Origin: JAOTWJ01 sp036398175
GTDB taxonomy: Bacteria > Gemmatimonadota > Gemmatimonadetes > Gemmatimonadales > GWC2-71-9
NCBI GenBank assembly: GCA_036398175.1
Contig: DASWHL010000037.1
Span: 94,552 to 158,551 of the forward strand
Direction: 5' to 3'
Length of the DNA stretch: 64,000 bases
Positions within the stretch are counted from its first letter, which is position 1; every line of letters begins with the position of its first letter. Position numbers and translations under genes: made by a program. Below are positions 1-8,674 of this stretch, piece after piece. A model generated the notes under the pieces. That model did not search any database and was not told the origin of the DNA. It was given only the letters and a program-made list of their open reading frames with translations.

Positions 1-801
1 TCGAAGGAGTACGAGTTCGGGGATACGATGAATCTCGACGTGCCCGGGACTCTCCGGCGTGCGATTGCGAGGACATGGCGGGAGACCGACGGGAACGACG
101 GGAGCGACGGGAACGACGGGAGTCGGAGCCTGGATGGCTCCTCTCCCGTCGCTCCCGTCGTTCCCGTCGTGGATCTCGACTACCCCGACCTCATGGTCCA
201 CCAGTCCGAGTACCGCTCCAGCGCCGCCACGGTGCTCATGCTCGACTGCTCGCACTCCATGATTCTCTACGGGGAGGACCGGTTCACGCCGGCCAAGAAG
301 GTAGCGCTGGCGCTCACGCATCTCATCCGCACGCAGTTCCCCGGTGATTCACTCAGTGTCGTGCTGTTTCACGATTCGGCCGAGGAGATTCCGCTCAAGC
401 GGCTGTCGGAGGCGCAGGTGGGGCCGTATCACACGAATACGGCCGAGGGGCTGAAGCTCGCACGGCGGTTGCTGTTGGCGCAGGGGAAGGACATGCGTCA
501 GATCATCATGATCACGGATGGGAAGCCCTCGGCGCTCACGTTGCCGGACGGGCGGATCTACATCAACTCGGCGGGGCTCGATCCCAAGATCCTCAAGGCG
601 ACGTTCCGGGAGGTGTCGGCGTGCCGCCGGAGCGGGATCATGATCAACACGTTCATGCTGGCGCGGGAGCGGTCGCTGGTGGAGTTCGTGAAGCGGGTGT
701 GTGAGATTTCGAAGGGGAAGGCGTATTTCACCAATACGATGACCTTGGGGCAGTACATCTTGATGGATTTCATGCGGCGGAAGACGCGGCGGGTGGGCTG
801 A
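1..801 (+). CDS. VWA-domain protein, 3' part (5' end outside window)
   Basis: The frame is open from base 1. The codons before the first in-frame ATG (base 28) read YEFGDT, which looks like coding sequence of this family, so I treat the gene as truncated at the left edge. A von Willebrand factor A domain starts near base 230. It has a MIDAS metal site DCSHSM (Asp at base 244) and the later ITDGK strand (bases 511-525). Proteins of this type usually have a longer N-terminal part and often work with an AAA+ MoxR-type ATPase; that part and any partner lie outside the window. A Gly/Asp/Asn/Ser-rich linker before the domain is encoded by a 9-bp repeat. The family is clear, the role unknown. Confidence 0.85.
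   Translation, partial: SKEYEFGDTMNLDVPGTLRRAIARTWRETDGNDGSDGNDGSRSLDGSSPVAPVVPVVDLDYPDLMVHQSEYRSSAATVLMLDCSHSMILYGEDRFTPAKKVALALTHLIRTQFPGDSLSVVLFHDSAEEIPLKRLSEAQVGPYHTNTAEGLKLARRLLLAQGKDMRQIIMITDGKPSALTLPDGRIYINSAGLDPKILKATFREVSACRRSGIMINTFMLARERSLVEFVKRVCEISKGKAYFTNTMTLGQYILMDFMRRKTRRVG
88..169. repeat. 9-bp tandem repeat with an inverted copy, inside the VWA gene
   Basis: Four units of GACGGGARY run from 88 to 123. Three units of the reverse complement (YTCCCGTCG) run from 143 to 169. The two blocks can fold into a long imperfect hairpin with a loop of about 20 bases. The repeat stays in frame and encodes a low-complexity linker ahead of the VWA domain. Confidence 0.85.
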
Positions 802-1016
802 GCCTGTTTCTCCGCAAGGCCAACCTGCCAGGTGACCGCGCCGCGCGTCCGGGCCATGGCCAGCGGGGGCGCGAGGACGGCAGGCCTACCTCGCCCGTCG
901 CCCTCGCGCACCTGCAACCGCTCGCTTCTCTTCGCTGCCGCACTTGATCATACCACCGGCCGGCCTCCGAGGGTCCCTCAGAGCATTGCGCTGCGCAGTC
1001 AGAACGTTGCAGGGTC

Positions 1017-1796
1017 TCAGGTTACGCGCTCCGCGGCGTGCAGGCAAATCCCTCCTCCCAGGTGTCGCAGGACCCGGCTCACCCGGAACCCCACCCCTTC
1101 GAGCAGCTGCCGGAACCCGGGCGGCGTCACCCAGCGGTCGAGGGAGCGGGCGAGGTAGCCGTAGGCCTCCGGCTCCCCGTGCCACCACGCGCCCACGGCC
1201 CGTCCGGCTCCGCGCAGATACCACCGGAACACCCGGCGCCACGCCGGGCTCTCCGGCAGGAAGAAGTCGAGGTCGAACAGCCACCCGCCCGGGCGAACCA
1301 CCCTGGCCACCTCGTCCAGGGCCGCAGCGGCGTCCGGCACGTTCCGGAAGCCGTACGCCACCGTGGCCGCGGCGACCGCACCGTGGGCCAGCGGGAGGGA
1401 CATGAGATCCGCCCGGAGGAGGACCGGGGCCGCGGGGCGTCCGGGCTCCCGGGACGCCCGGGCTCCGCTCAGGCGATCCCGCGCGGTGCGGAGCATGGCC
1501 GCATTGGGATCCAACCCAACCACCCGCCGATCCCTCGATCCACCGATCGCCCGGTCAATCGCCCGTGCGACGTCACCCGTCCCGCACGCCAGATCCGCCA
1601 CCACGTCCCCCGGCCGCACGACGTCGGCAACCCAGCGCGCGAGTTGGCGCTTCCAACCCGCGTCCATGCCGGCCGAGAAGAGCCGCGTAAAGCGGTCGTA
1701 CGATGGGGCGACGGTATCGAACACGGCGGTGACGTAGCGCTGTCTCCGCGCGGGGTCGCGCAGGTGAAGGTCGGGATCGAGATCGCGCAGGGACAT
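1017..1796 (-). CDS. ubiE: Demethylmenaquinone methyltransferase (UbiE/MenG family)
   Basis: Class I SAM-dependent methyltransferase that methylates demethylmenaquinone in the last step of menaquinone synthesis. The start ATG at 1796 gives MSLRDLDPD and about 259 residues, with the purine-rich sequence GGGAGGAGG about 15 bases upstream; a TTG at 1832 would add 12 residues. The N-terminal YDRFTRLFSAGMD region and the SAM-binding motif DLACGTGDVA are typical of the family. Two stretches look inserted compared with usual UbiE: residues encoded near 1528-1559 (8-bp period) and near 1435-1459 (a palindrome). It is convergent with the VWA gene and divergent from kgd. A related quinone methyltransferase is possible. 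Confidence 0.85.
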   Translation of the reverse strand: MSLRDLDPDLHLRDPARRQRYVTAVFDTVAPSYDRFTRLFSAGMDAGWKRQLARWVADVVRPGDVVADLACGTGDVARAIDRAIGGSRDRRVVGLDPNAAMLRTARDRLSGARASREPGRPAAPVLLRADLMSLPLAHGAVAAATVAYGFRNVPDAAAALDEVARVVRPGGWLFDLDFFLPESPAWRRVFRWYLRGAGRAVGAWWHGEPEAYGYLARSLDRWVTPPGFRQLLEGVGFRVSRVLRHLGGGICLHAAERVT

Positions 1797-1952
1797 GGCC
1801 CGTAACGTCGCCCGTAACCTCCTCCCGAGCAACGGATTCCGGCGGACCCGCTATCTTTCCGTCGTCGTCGCGAGCACCGTGGACGGGCCCCCAGCAGCGC
1901 GCCCGCTCCACGGGTTTCCGCTCCTGGTGGACCGCCGGCAGGACGAGCAACC

Positions 1953-4900
1953 GTGTTCGAGAACATCTTCGAGACCGTGAACTCCGGATTCGCCCAGGCC
2001 CTCTACGAGGATTACCTGCGCGACCCGACGTCCGTCCCGCCCGAGTGGCGGGAGTTGTTCGACAACGGCGTGAAGGGCGAACCGCCCGGGGCCAATGGCG
2101 GGACCGCGACGCCGGGCAGCCAGCAGCGGGCAGCGGGGCAGCGAGGCAGCGAGGCAGCGTCTTCGGGAGCGGGCGTGTCGGCGGATTCCGCATCTGCCAC
2201 GCTGCCCCGCTCCGGCGCTGCCCCGGAACCCATCGTCGGCCCCGCCCTGCGCCTACTCCAGAACATGCAGGCGTCGCTCACGGTGCCGACGGCCACGTCG
2301 TTCCGCGACGTGGACGTGTCGGCCCTGTGGGAGTTCCGCGCGGCGCTGAACCGCGGGCTGGCCGCGCGTGGGAAGAAGCTCTCGTTCACGCACGTGATCG
2401 GCTGGGCCATCGTGCGGGCGTGCGAGCAGTACCCGTCTCTGTGTGAGGCGGTGGTGGACGTGAACGGCGCGCCGCACCGGCTGTCACCCGGGGACGTCAA
2501 CCTCGGGCTCGCGGTGGACGTCGAGCGCAAGGACGGCAGCCGCGGGCTGCTCGTCCCGATCATCCGGAACGCGGCACGCCTGTCGTTCTCGGAGTACCAC
2601 GCCGAATACGAGCGGCTGGTGGCGGGGGCCCGGGGCGGGAAACTGCTCCCGGACGCCTACATGGGCGGCACGATCACGCTCACCAATCCCGGAACGCTCG
2701 GCACGGTGGCGTCCGTCCCGCGGCTCATGAAGGGCCAGGGCTCCATCATCGCGACGGGCGCCATCCGCGATGTGGCGGGACGGCGGCTGATGACGGTCAC
2801 GAGCACCTACGACCACCGGATCATCCAGGGCGCCGAGTCGGGTCTGTTCCTGCAACACGTGGACGAGCTGCTGCGGGGCGAGCACCGGTTCTTCGCCGAG
2901 ATCGCCGAGGAGCTGGGCGTGGCGTGGGACGCCCGGACGGCCGCGGTCGCCGCCGCGCCGGCCACGGCCGGCGGCGTCGGGCTGGATTTCCTCACTCACG
3001 TCGCGGCGGCCATGCAGCTCGTGGGCGCGTTCCGCACCCATGGCTACCTTGCGGCCCAGCTCGACCCGCTGGGCTCCGCGCCCACGGGCGAGCCCGGACT
3101 GGATCCCGCCAACGTCGGCCTCACGGACGAGGTGATGCGGCGGATTCCGATCGGCGTGCTCAACACGTACGTCGGCGGCGAGACGCTGGCCGACGCCGTG
3201 CCGCGGCTCCGCGAGACGTACTGCGGCACGATCGCCTACGAGATCGAGCACATCGCCAATCCCGACGAGCGGACCTGGCTGCGCCGCGTGATCGAGTCCG
3301 GCGAGCATTTCCTGCCCCTCTCCGACGACGACCGCCGCCAGCTGCTCACCGACCTCACGCGGGTCGAGACGTTGGAGTCGTTCCTCCACAAGTCCTATCT
3401 GGGCAGCAAGCGCTTCGGCATCGAGGGGCTCGACACGCTGGTGCCGATGCTCCGCCGCGCCATCGAGCTGTCCTACGAGCAGGGCACTCGCGCCGCCATC
3501 ATGGGCATGGCGCACCGCGGCCGGCTCAACGTGCTGTCGCACATTCTCGGACTCAGCTACGAGGTGCTGCTGGCGGAGTTCGAGGGCGGGCGCGCGGTCG
3601 AGGAGACCCTCACGCCGCGCGGCGGCACCGGCGACGTGAAGTACCACCATGGGGCGGCGGGAACCTTCACGACGGCACGGGGCGACTCGCTGGCCGTCAC
3701 GCTGATGCCCAATCCCAGCCACCTCGAGGCGGTGAACCCCGTGGTGGAGGGCTACGCGCGCGCCCATCAGACCGACCGGACCGGCGCCGACGCCCTGCAC
3801 GAGCCCTGCTGCGTGCTGCCCATCCTGATGCACGGCGACGCCGCGTTCGCGGCGCAGGGCGTGGTGGCGGAGACGCTCAACCTGGCCAAGCTCGCGGGCT
3901 ACGGGACGGGCGGCACCCTGCACGTGATCATGAACAACCAGGTGGGCTTCACCACGGACGCGCGCGACGCGCGGTCCACGGATTTCGCGAGCGATCTAGC
4001 CAAGGGATTCGACATCCCGATCATCCACGTGAACGCGGACGACGCCGAGGCCTGCATCGCGGCCGTGAACCTGGCGATGATGTTCCGCCGGAAGTTCGCC
4101 AACGACGTGGTCATCAACCTCGTGGGCTACCGGCGCCACGGCCACAACGAGGGTGACGAGCCGCGCTACACGCAGCCCGTCATGTATCAGCGGATTGACG
4201 CACACCCGACGGTCCGCGAGCTGTACGCGCGGCGCCTGGTGGCGCTCGGCGTGGTGTCGCAGGACCACGCGGACGCGGAAGCGGAGCGCGCCAACCAGAC
4301 GCTCGTCACCACCCTGGAGGAGCTGCGCGCGGACCTGGCGGACGGTGAATGGGACGGCGCGGAGCCGGACCGCGTGACCGGCATGTTCGTGGCGGTGACC
4401 GAACCGGAGACGGCCGTGGCCGAGCCGGTGCTCGAGGAGGTGAACGCCGACCTGCACCGCGTGCCCGACGGCTTCCACCTCAACCGGAAGCTCGTGAAGC
4501 AGTTCCGGCAGCGGTCCGCGCTCACGCCCGATCTGGCCATTGACTGGGCGCACGCGGAAGCGCTGGCGCTCGGGACGCTGCGGACTGACGGCGTCCCGAT
4601 CCGCCTCACGGGACAGGACACGCGGCGCGGGACGTTCAGCCAGCGGCATCTCGTGCTGCACGACGCGGAATCCGGCGCGGAGTTCGCACCCGTCCAGCAC
4701 GTGTCCCGCGCCACGGCGCCGATCGAGCTGCACAACTCGCCGCTGTCGGAATACGGCGCCCTCGGCTTCGAGTACGGGTACGGGATCGCCGACACGCGCA
4801 CGCTGGTGCTGTGGGAGGCGCAGTTCGGCGACTTCGCCAACGGGGCGGAGATCATCATTGACCAGTTCATCATCGCGGGGCTCGCCAAGTGGGGGCAGAC

Positions 4901-5567
4901 CTCCCGCCTGACGATGCTCCTCCCGCATGGCTACGAGGGCCAGGGTCCGGAGCACTCGAGCGCGCGGGTGGAGCGGTACCTGGCGCTCGCGGTGGAGGGC
5001 AACATCCGCGTCGCGAACTGTTCGACGCCCGCGCAGTATTTCCACCTGCTGCGCCGCCAGGGGCTGCATCGCGAGGTGCGCCCGCTCGTCGTGTTCACGC
5101 CCAAGAGCCTGCTCCGGCACCCGCGCGCCGTGTCCACGGTCGCGGACTTCACCGGGGGCCGGTTCGCGCCCGCGCTGGACGACCCGGCGCTCCCCGGCCC
5201 CCGGAGCGAGGTGACGCGCCTGGTGTTGTGCACCGGGAAGGCCTACTACGACGTGATCACCGACGACCGGCGTCGGGACGCACACACCGTGGCCGTGGGA
5301 CGGGTCGAGCTGCTCTACCCCTTCCCGACCGAGGAGATCCGCGCGCTGCTCGACGCCTACCCGAGCCTTCGCGAGGTGGTGTGGCTCCAGGAGGAGCCCG
5401 CCAACATGGGGCCGCGGAAGTGGGTGGTGCCTCAGCTCGAGGAACTGGCCCCGGACGGGCTGACGGTGCGGTACGTGTCGCGACCGGAGCGGTCGAGCCC
5501 GGCGGAAGGCTACCCCGCGGCGCATAAGATCGAGCAGCACCGCCTGGTAACCGAGGCCCTGGGCTGA
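1953..5567 (+). CDS. kgd: Multifunctional 2-oxoglutarate dehydrogenase E1 with fused E2 domain (Kgd type)
   Basis: TCA-cycle enzyme of 1204 residues; starts with GTG. Order: a short N-terminal segment (MFENIF...EWRELFDNG, residues 1-35), a low-complexity linker (about 47-90), a dihydrolipoyl succinyltransferase catalytic domain (about 95-320, with catalytic-type DHRIIQGAESG), then a thiamine-diphosphate E1 domain to the end. E1 motifs include HGDAAFAAQGVV, NNQVGFTT and GYRRHGHNEGDEPRYTQP. No lipoyl domain is present, so a lipoylated E2 and an E3 must come from elsewhere, as in mycobacterial Kgd. The linker contains an inverted short-period repeat. It is monocistronic by layout, with a hairpin just past the stop. 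Confidence 0.95.
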   Translation: MFENIFETVNSGFAQALYEDYLRDPTSVPPEWRELFDNGVKGEPPGANGGTATPGSQQRAAGQRGSEAASSGAGVSADSASATLPRSGAAPEPIVGPALRLLQNMQASLTVPTATSFRDVDVSALWEFRAALNRGLAARGKKLSFTHVIGWAIVRACEQYPSLCEAVVDVNGAPHRLSPGDVNLGLAVDVERKDGSRGLLVPIIRNAARLSFSEYHAEYERLVAGARGGKLLPDAYMGGTITLTNPGTLGTVASVPRLMKGQGSIIATGAIRDVAGRRLMTVTSTYDHRIIQGAESGLFLQHVDELLRGEHRFFAEIAEELGVAWDARTAAVAAAPATAGGVGLDFLTHVAAAMQLVGAFRTHGYLAAQLDPLGSAPTGEPGLDPANVGLTDEVMRRIPIGVLNTYVGGETLADAVPRLRETYCGTIAYEIEHIANPDERTWLRRVIESGEHFLPLSDDDRRQLLTDLTRVETLESFLHKSYLGSKRFGIEGLDTLVPMLRRAIELSYEQGTRAAIMGMAHRGRLNVLSHILGLSYEVLLAEFEGGRAVEETLTPRGGTGDVKYHHGAAGTFTTARGDSLAVTLMPNPSHLEAVNPVVEGYARAHQTDRTGADALHEPCCVLPILMHGDAAFAAQGVVAETLNLAKLAGYGTGGTLHVIMNNQVGFTTDARDARSTDFASDLAKGFDIPIIHVNADDAEACIAAVNLAMMFRRKFANDVVINLVGYRRHGHNEGDEPRYTQPVMYQRIDAHPTVRELYARRLVALGVVSQDHADAEAERANQTLVTTLEELRADLADGEWDGAEPDRVTGMFVAVTEPETAVAEPVLEEVNADLHRVPDGFHLNRKLVKQFRQRSALTPDLAIDWAHAEALALGTLRTDGVPIRLTGQDTRRGTFSQRHLVLHDAESGAEFAPVQHVSRATAPIELHNSPLSEYGALGFEYGYGIADTRTLVLWEAQFGDFANGAEIIIDQFIIAGLAKWGQTSRLTMLLPHGYEGQGPEHSSARVERYLALAVEGNIRVANCSTPAQYFHLLRRQGLHREVRPLVVFTPKSLLRHPRAVSTVADFTGGRFAPALDDPALPGPRSEVTRLVLCTGKAYYDVITDDRRRDAHTVAVGRVELLYPFPTEEIRALLDAYPSLREVVWLQEEPANMGPRKWVVPQLEELAPDGLTVRYVSRPERSSPAEGYPAAHKIEQHRLVTEALG
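2132..2226. repeat. Short-period repeat with inverted arm in the kgd linker
   Basis: GGCAGCGA-like units fill 2132-2160. A perfect 12-bp inverted repeat joins AGCGGGGCAGCG (2132-2143) to CGCTGCCCCGCT (2200-2211), and a further related copy lies at 2215-2226. It encodes the Gln/Arg/Gly/Ala/Ser-rich linker between the N-terminal segment and the E2 domain. Confidence 0.8.
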
Positions 5568-5583
5568 CGCGGGTTTACCCGCG
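5568..5583. terminator. Hairpin at the convergent kgd / membrane-protein junction
   Basis: A 7-bp perfect stem (CGCGGGT / ACCCGCG) with a TT centre sits directly after the kgd stop and covers the stop codon of the convergent minus-strand gene. There is no U-tract, so it is at most a weak or bidirectional terminator. A nearly identical palindrome is at 10815-10830. Confidence 0.35.
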
Positions 5584-6081
5584 CACCTCACCCATCGGAA
5601 TCTGCCGGAGCTGCCGGCGCAGGGCCGGGTGGAGCCAGAGCAGGTAGCCGCCCATCGTCATGGCGGCCGCGATGCTCGCCACGGCGATCGGGAGCCAGGC
5701 GCCGGATCCCATGAGGGGCGAGGCGAAGAAGTACACGGCCCCGAACAGGTGGAACCCTACGAAGACCAACGCCACCAGCACGGCATAATGGCTGATCGGG
5801 TACTTTTCGCTCTTGGCCACCAGCCATGAGGCGACGAATCCGACCGCGAGCATGACCAGGGCGTGCACCATGTTGAAGGTCAGCACCGCGGCCGGCGTGA
5901 TCACGAGTGGGGATGGGTCCTTCAGCCCGAAGAACAGCGCGGCGCCGAGCAGCGCCGCCGTCTCGAACGGCGAGTGGCCGCCGACGAGGTTGACCAGCAC
6001 GAAGAACAGCACGATCGTGAGATACCCGATGAGGCCGGCGAACAGGCCGCCCTGGAGGATGATCTCGGTTTCCTTCCGCAT
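5575..6081 (-). CDS. Small multi-spanning membrane protein, unknown function
   Basis: A protein of 168 residues with about five hydrophobic segments (near residues 8-34, 41-54, 69-88, 97-118 and 124-146) and a short basic C-terminus. I do not recognise the family. The ATG at 6081 (MRKETEI) is preferred to a GTG six bases upstream because GAGGTG lies at good spacing before it. It converges on kgd with no gap and diverges from the YggT-like gene. It carries no soluble domain and no catalytic motif that I can see, so a structural or transport role is possible but unsupported. Confidence 0.75.
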   Translation of the reverse strand: MRKETEIILQGGLFAGLIGYLTIVLFFVLVNLVGGHSPFETAALLGAALFFGLKDPSPLVITPAAVLTFNMVHALVMLAVGFVASWLVAKSEKYPISHYAVLVALVFVGFHLFGAVYFFASPLMGSGAWLPIAVASIAAAMTMGGYLLWLHPALRRQLRQIPMGEVRG

Positions 6082-6171
6082 ACCCACCTCGCATCAGACG
6101 CCTGTCGCAACGTACGGGTTGCTCGCGACGCCGTCCGATGAACACCGGATGAAGGTTCGTTCACGCTGACC

Positions 6172-6738
6172 ATGCCCGTTTACGAAGCCCTCCGTCTTGC
6201 CGTGCTCGTCATCGCCGTAGCCGCCCTCCTGGTGTCGGTGGGGAGCTGGGCCGTCACGACGCGCCGCATCAGCCCCTTCAGCGGGCTCGCGCAACTGATC
6301 CGCGGCGTGAGCGATCCCGTCCTGCGCCCGGTGGAACGCTGGCTCGTGACCCGCGGGCGCAACCCGCAGGATGCGCCGTGGTGGCTGCTCGGCGGCGTCG
6401 TCGTGGGCGGCATCCTCGCGCTCACGCTCGTCCAGTGGCTGGGGGGGACCGTGGCGAATCTGGTCGCCGCGGGCCGGTCGGGGCCACGCAGCACCATCCG
6501 GCTCGTGATCTACCTGGGGTTCCAGCTGGTGCTGTTCGCGCTGATCGCGCGTGTGGTGGGCTCGTGGTTCGGCGCGGGCCGCTTCAACCGGTGGCTGCGT
6601 CCCGCCTACCTCGTCACCGACTGGGTCGTGGAGCCGCTGCGCCGGTTCATCCCGCCCATGGGGATGCTGGACATCACGCCCCTCGCGGCCTGGCTGCTGC
6701 TTCAGATCCTGCTGAGCATCATCCTCGGCCTGATCTGA
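6172..6738 (+). CDS. YggT-family membrane protein
   Basis: 188 residues with four hydrophobic segments arranged as two similar halves, each ending in a short amphipathic stretch such as SPFSGLAQLIRGVSDPVLRPV and RPAYLVTDWVVEPLRRFIPP. This double-YGGT layout is typical of bacterial YggT and plastid CCB3/YLMG proteins, which are linked to cell division or membrane organisation; the biochemical role is not settled. The start is ATG 6172, shortly after the divergent upstream gene. It converges on the histone-deacetylase-like gene. Confidence 0.82.
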   Translation: MPVYEALRLAVLVIAVAALLVSVGSWAVTTRRISPFSGLAQLIRGVSDPVLRPVERWLVTRGRNPQDAPWWLLGGVVVGGILALTLVQWLGGTVANLVAAGRSGPRSTIRLVIYLGFQLVLFALIARVVGSWFGAGRFNRWLRPAYLVTDWVVEPLRRFIPPMGMLDITPLAAWLLLQILLSIILGLI

Positions 6739-6753
6739 CCGGACCGGTCCCGC

Positions 6754-8499
6754 TCAGGACCGGAGCTCGTACCGCGGGGGCGCCGTCGTGCCCCGCCGAT
6801 CCCGCAGCAGGGCCCGCAGCCGTTCGCTCACCGGAAAGACCGTGATGCCCGGCTCCCACCGGACGGGCGTACCGGACTCCGCGTCCACAACCCGTCCCGC
6901 CGCGAGCGCGGCTTCGGCCTTCGCCAGCGGCAGCCCGGCCAGCAGCGCGTGCAACGCCGCGAACCGCGCCGCGACGTCACCGTCCAGGAACTGAACGTGG
7001 TGGCGGCCCTGGACCGCCATGTAGTACTGCGACGGCGCGGACACGAGCCCGTCCAGCGTGAGCCGTTCGCAGAGCAGGACGATCCACGCCACGACTTCCC
7101 GCAGCAGGCCCAGGCCCGGATACGTCTGCCCGGGCAGCCGGGGCTCGACCGCCGAAAAGCCGCGCCGCGGATCCTGGAGCTGGAGCCACTCGACGTACAA
7201 CACTTCCAACCCGGGCACGATGCGCCGGTTACGGCTGATCCGAAGCTCCATCAGCAACAGCGTCTGGTCCGCGTCCCCGTAGAGCCGGATCAGCTCGCCG
7301 GTGCCGCTGCCGAAGGCAATCTCCACGCTGGGATCGGCGTAGCCGCGTCGTCGCACGAGGTCCAGGATCCCGACTTCCTCGAGCGATACTTCGATGGCGT
7401 GGCGCGAGAACGCCCCCAGCACGCGCGTGCCCGGCCCGGCGCCCGGAACGACGGCGAACAGATCCTCCTGCGTGAGCCCCCAGTCCGCGGACTCCTCCCT
7501 GGGGAGGGAGGTGCGGCGGTACCGCCGCACCGTCAGCTCCAGGTCGTCGGGCGGCTCGATCGCACCGCCGCCGGCCAGCCACGCCAGGAACCGCGCGGAG
7601 TAGCGCCAGGTTCGGCGGCCGTATCCGCCTGCCAGCACCACTGCGACCGGGAGCATCCGGTCGTACGCGCGGATCGTGTCCATCACGAATCGGTCCCGCG
7701 CGATCATGCCCGCCGCCGTCACGCACCAGTCGCCCATCCGGTCGTCCTCGGCCGGATCCGTCCCCGCGACGTAGATGACCAGCTGCGGGCGGTGCGACGC
7801 GACCACGTCGGGCAGCGACGACCGCAGCGCGTCCATCAGCGCGGCATCGCCGACGCCCGTCCCGAGCGCCAGGGACGTTGCGGCCACTCCCCCCTGCGGC
7901 TCCCAATGCTGGTTGTGAATGCTGAATTTGTGGACCGTGGGATCGTCGGAGAACGCGGCCCGGGTCCCGTTTCCGTCGTGCAGGTCGAGATCCACGATCA
8001 GGACGCGCCCGCCGAACCCGTGCTCCCTGGCGTGGGCCACCGCGATCGCCAGGTCGTTGATGAGGCAGAAGCCCATCCCCTGCGACGGCGTCGCGTGATG
8101 GAGACCACCGCCAAGGTTCACGGCCGGAAGCCCGGTGCGCAGCGCCAGCTGGACGGCCCGGACGGTCCCGCCCGTGACGAGGCGCTGCTGGTCCAGGGCC
8201 CGCTGGCGCTCGACGTCGGTGAGGGGCACGCCCACCGCCTGGGAAACGACGTCGGCCCGGTCCAGGGACACGACGTAGTCGGCGGTATGGACCCGGAGGA
8301 TCCCGCGCATGCTCACCGGCCGCGGCCGTACCACCGCCCCGAGCCCAACCAGCCCCTCCTCCCGCAGGAACGCCGCGATCCGCTCCCCCCGCTCGGGGTC
8401 GAGCGGGATGCGCGGAATGGTCTGCGTGTAGCCCGGATGGTGGACCAGCCAGATCCGATTCGGTCGCAGGCGCCGGAGGGCACGCCAGAGGAGGCGCAT
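6754..8499 (-). CDS. Histone-deacetylase-family hydrolase with C-terminal extension
   Basis: 581 residues. Roughly residues 10-330 form a class II-like zinc deacetylase fold: GGGLHHA (active-site histidines) and DLDLHDGNGT (zinc-binding Asp/His). Bacterial members act on acetylated polyamines or other acyl amides; the substrate here is unknown. Residues of about 360-560 form a second conserved-looking region with LYVEWLQLQDPRRGF and LPGQTYPGLGLLREV, which I have seen in unnamed bacterial proteins but cannot assign. The start ATG 8499 (MRLLWRAL) fits the fold; upstream in-frame codons only encode the LTALTAL repeat. No Shine-Dalgarno is visible; the 30 bases before the ATG are pyrimidine-rich. 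Confidence 0.85.
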   Translation of the reverse strand: MRLLWRALRRLRPNRIWLVHHPGYTQTIPRIPLDPERGERIAAFLREEGLVGLGAVVRPRPVSMRGILRVHTADYVVSLDRADVVSQAVGVPLTDVERQRALDQQRLVTGGTVRAVQLALRTGLPAVNLGGGLHHATPSQGMGFCLINDLAIAVAHAREHGFGGRVLIVDLDLHDGNGTRAAFSDDPTVHKFSIHNQHWEPQGGVAATSLALGTGVGDAALMDALRSSLPDVVASHRPQLVIYVAGTDPAEDDRMGDWCVTAAGMIARDRFVMDTIRAYDRMLPVAVVLAGGYGRRTWRYSARFLAWLAGGGAIEPPDDLELTVRRYRRTSLPREESADWGLTQEDLFAVVPGAGPGTRVLGAFSRHAIEVSLEEVGILDLVRRRGYADPSVEIAFGSGTGELIRLYGDADQTLLLMELRISRNRRIVPGLEVLYVEWLQLQDPRRGFSAVEPRLPGQTYPGLGLLREVVAWIVLLCERLTLDGLVSAPSQYYMAVQGRHHVQFLDGDVAARFAALHALLAGLPLAKAEAALAAGRVVDAESGTPVRWEPGITVFPVSERLRALLRDRRGTTAPPRYELRS

Positions 8500-8538
8500 G
8501 GGGGGAAGGTAGGGGGAGGGACGGTAGGGAGGCAGGAG

Positions 8539-8574
8539 GGCAGTAAGGGCAGTAAGGGCAGTAAGGGCAGTAAG
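8539..8574. repeat. 9-bp tandem repeat (GGCAGTAAG) x4
   Basis: Four perfect head-to-tail GGCAGTAAG units followed by a degenerate unit (GGCAGGGAGGGCAGG), in the 175-bp gap between the deacetylase-like gene and the amidohydrolase gene. No inverted arm is visible here. On the minus strand it would read LTALTAL if translation began upstream of 8499. Confidence 0.9.
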
Positions 8575-8674
8575 GCAGGGAGGGCAGGCCGGCGGGGCCG
8601 AGGTAGGACCGGACTGGATCACGCGGGCGTTGCCGGGTTAGATAGACTGCACCCCAGCCCCCGTCGAGTTACCA

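Noticed and set aside
8539..8574. CRISPR-like array
   Set aside because: Units are only nine bases, head to tail with no spacers, so it is a simple tandem repeat.
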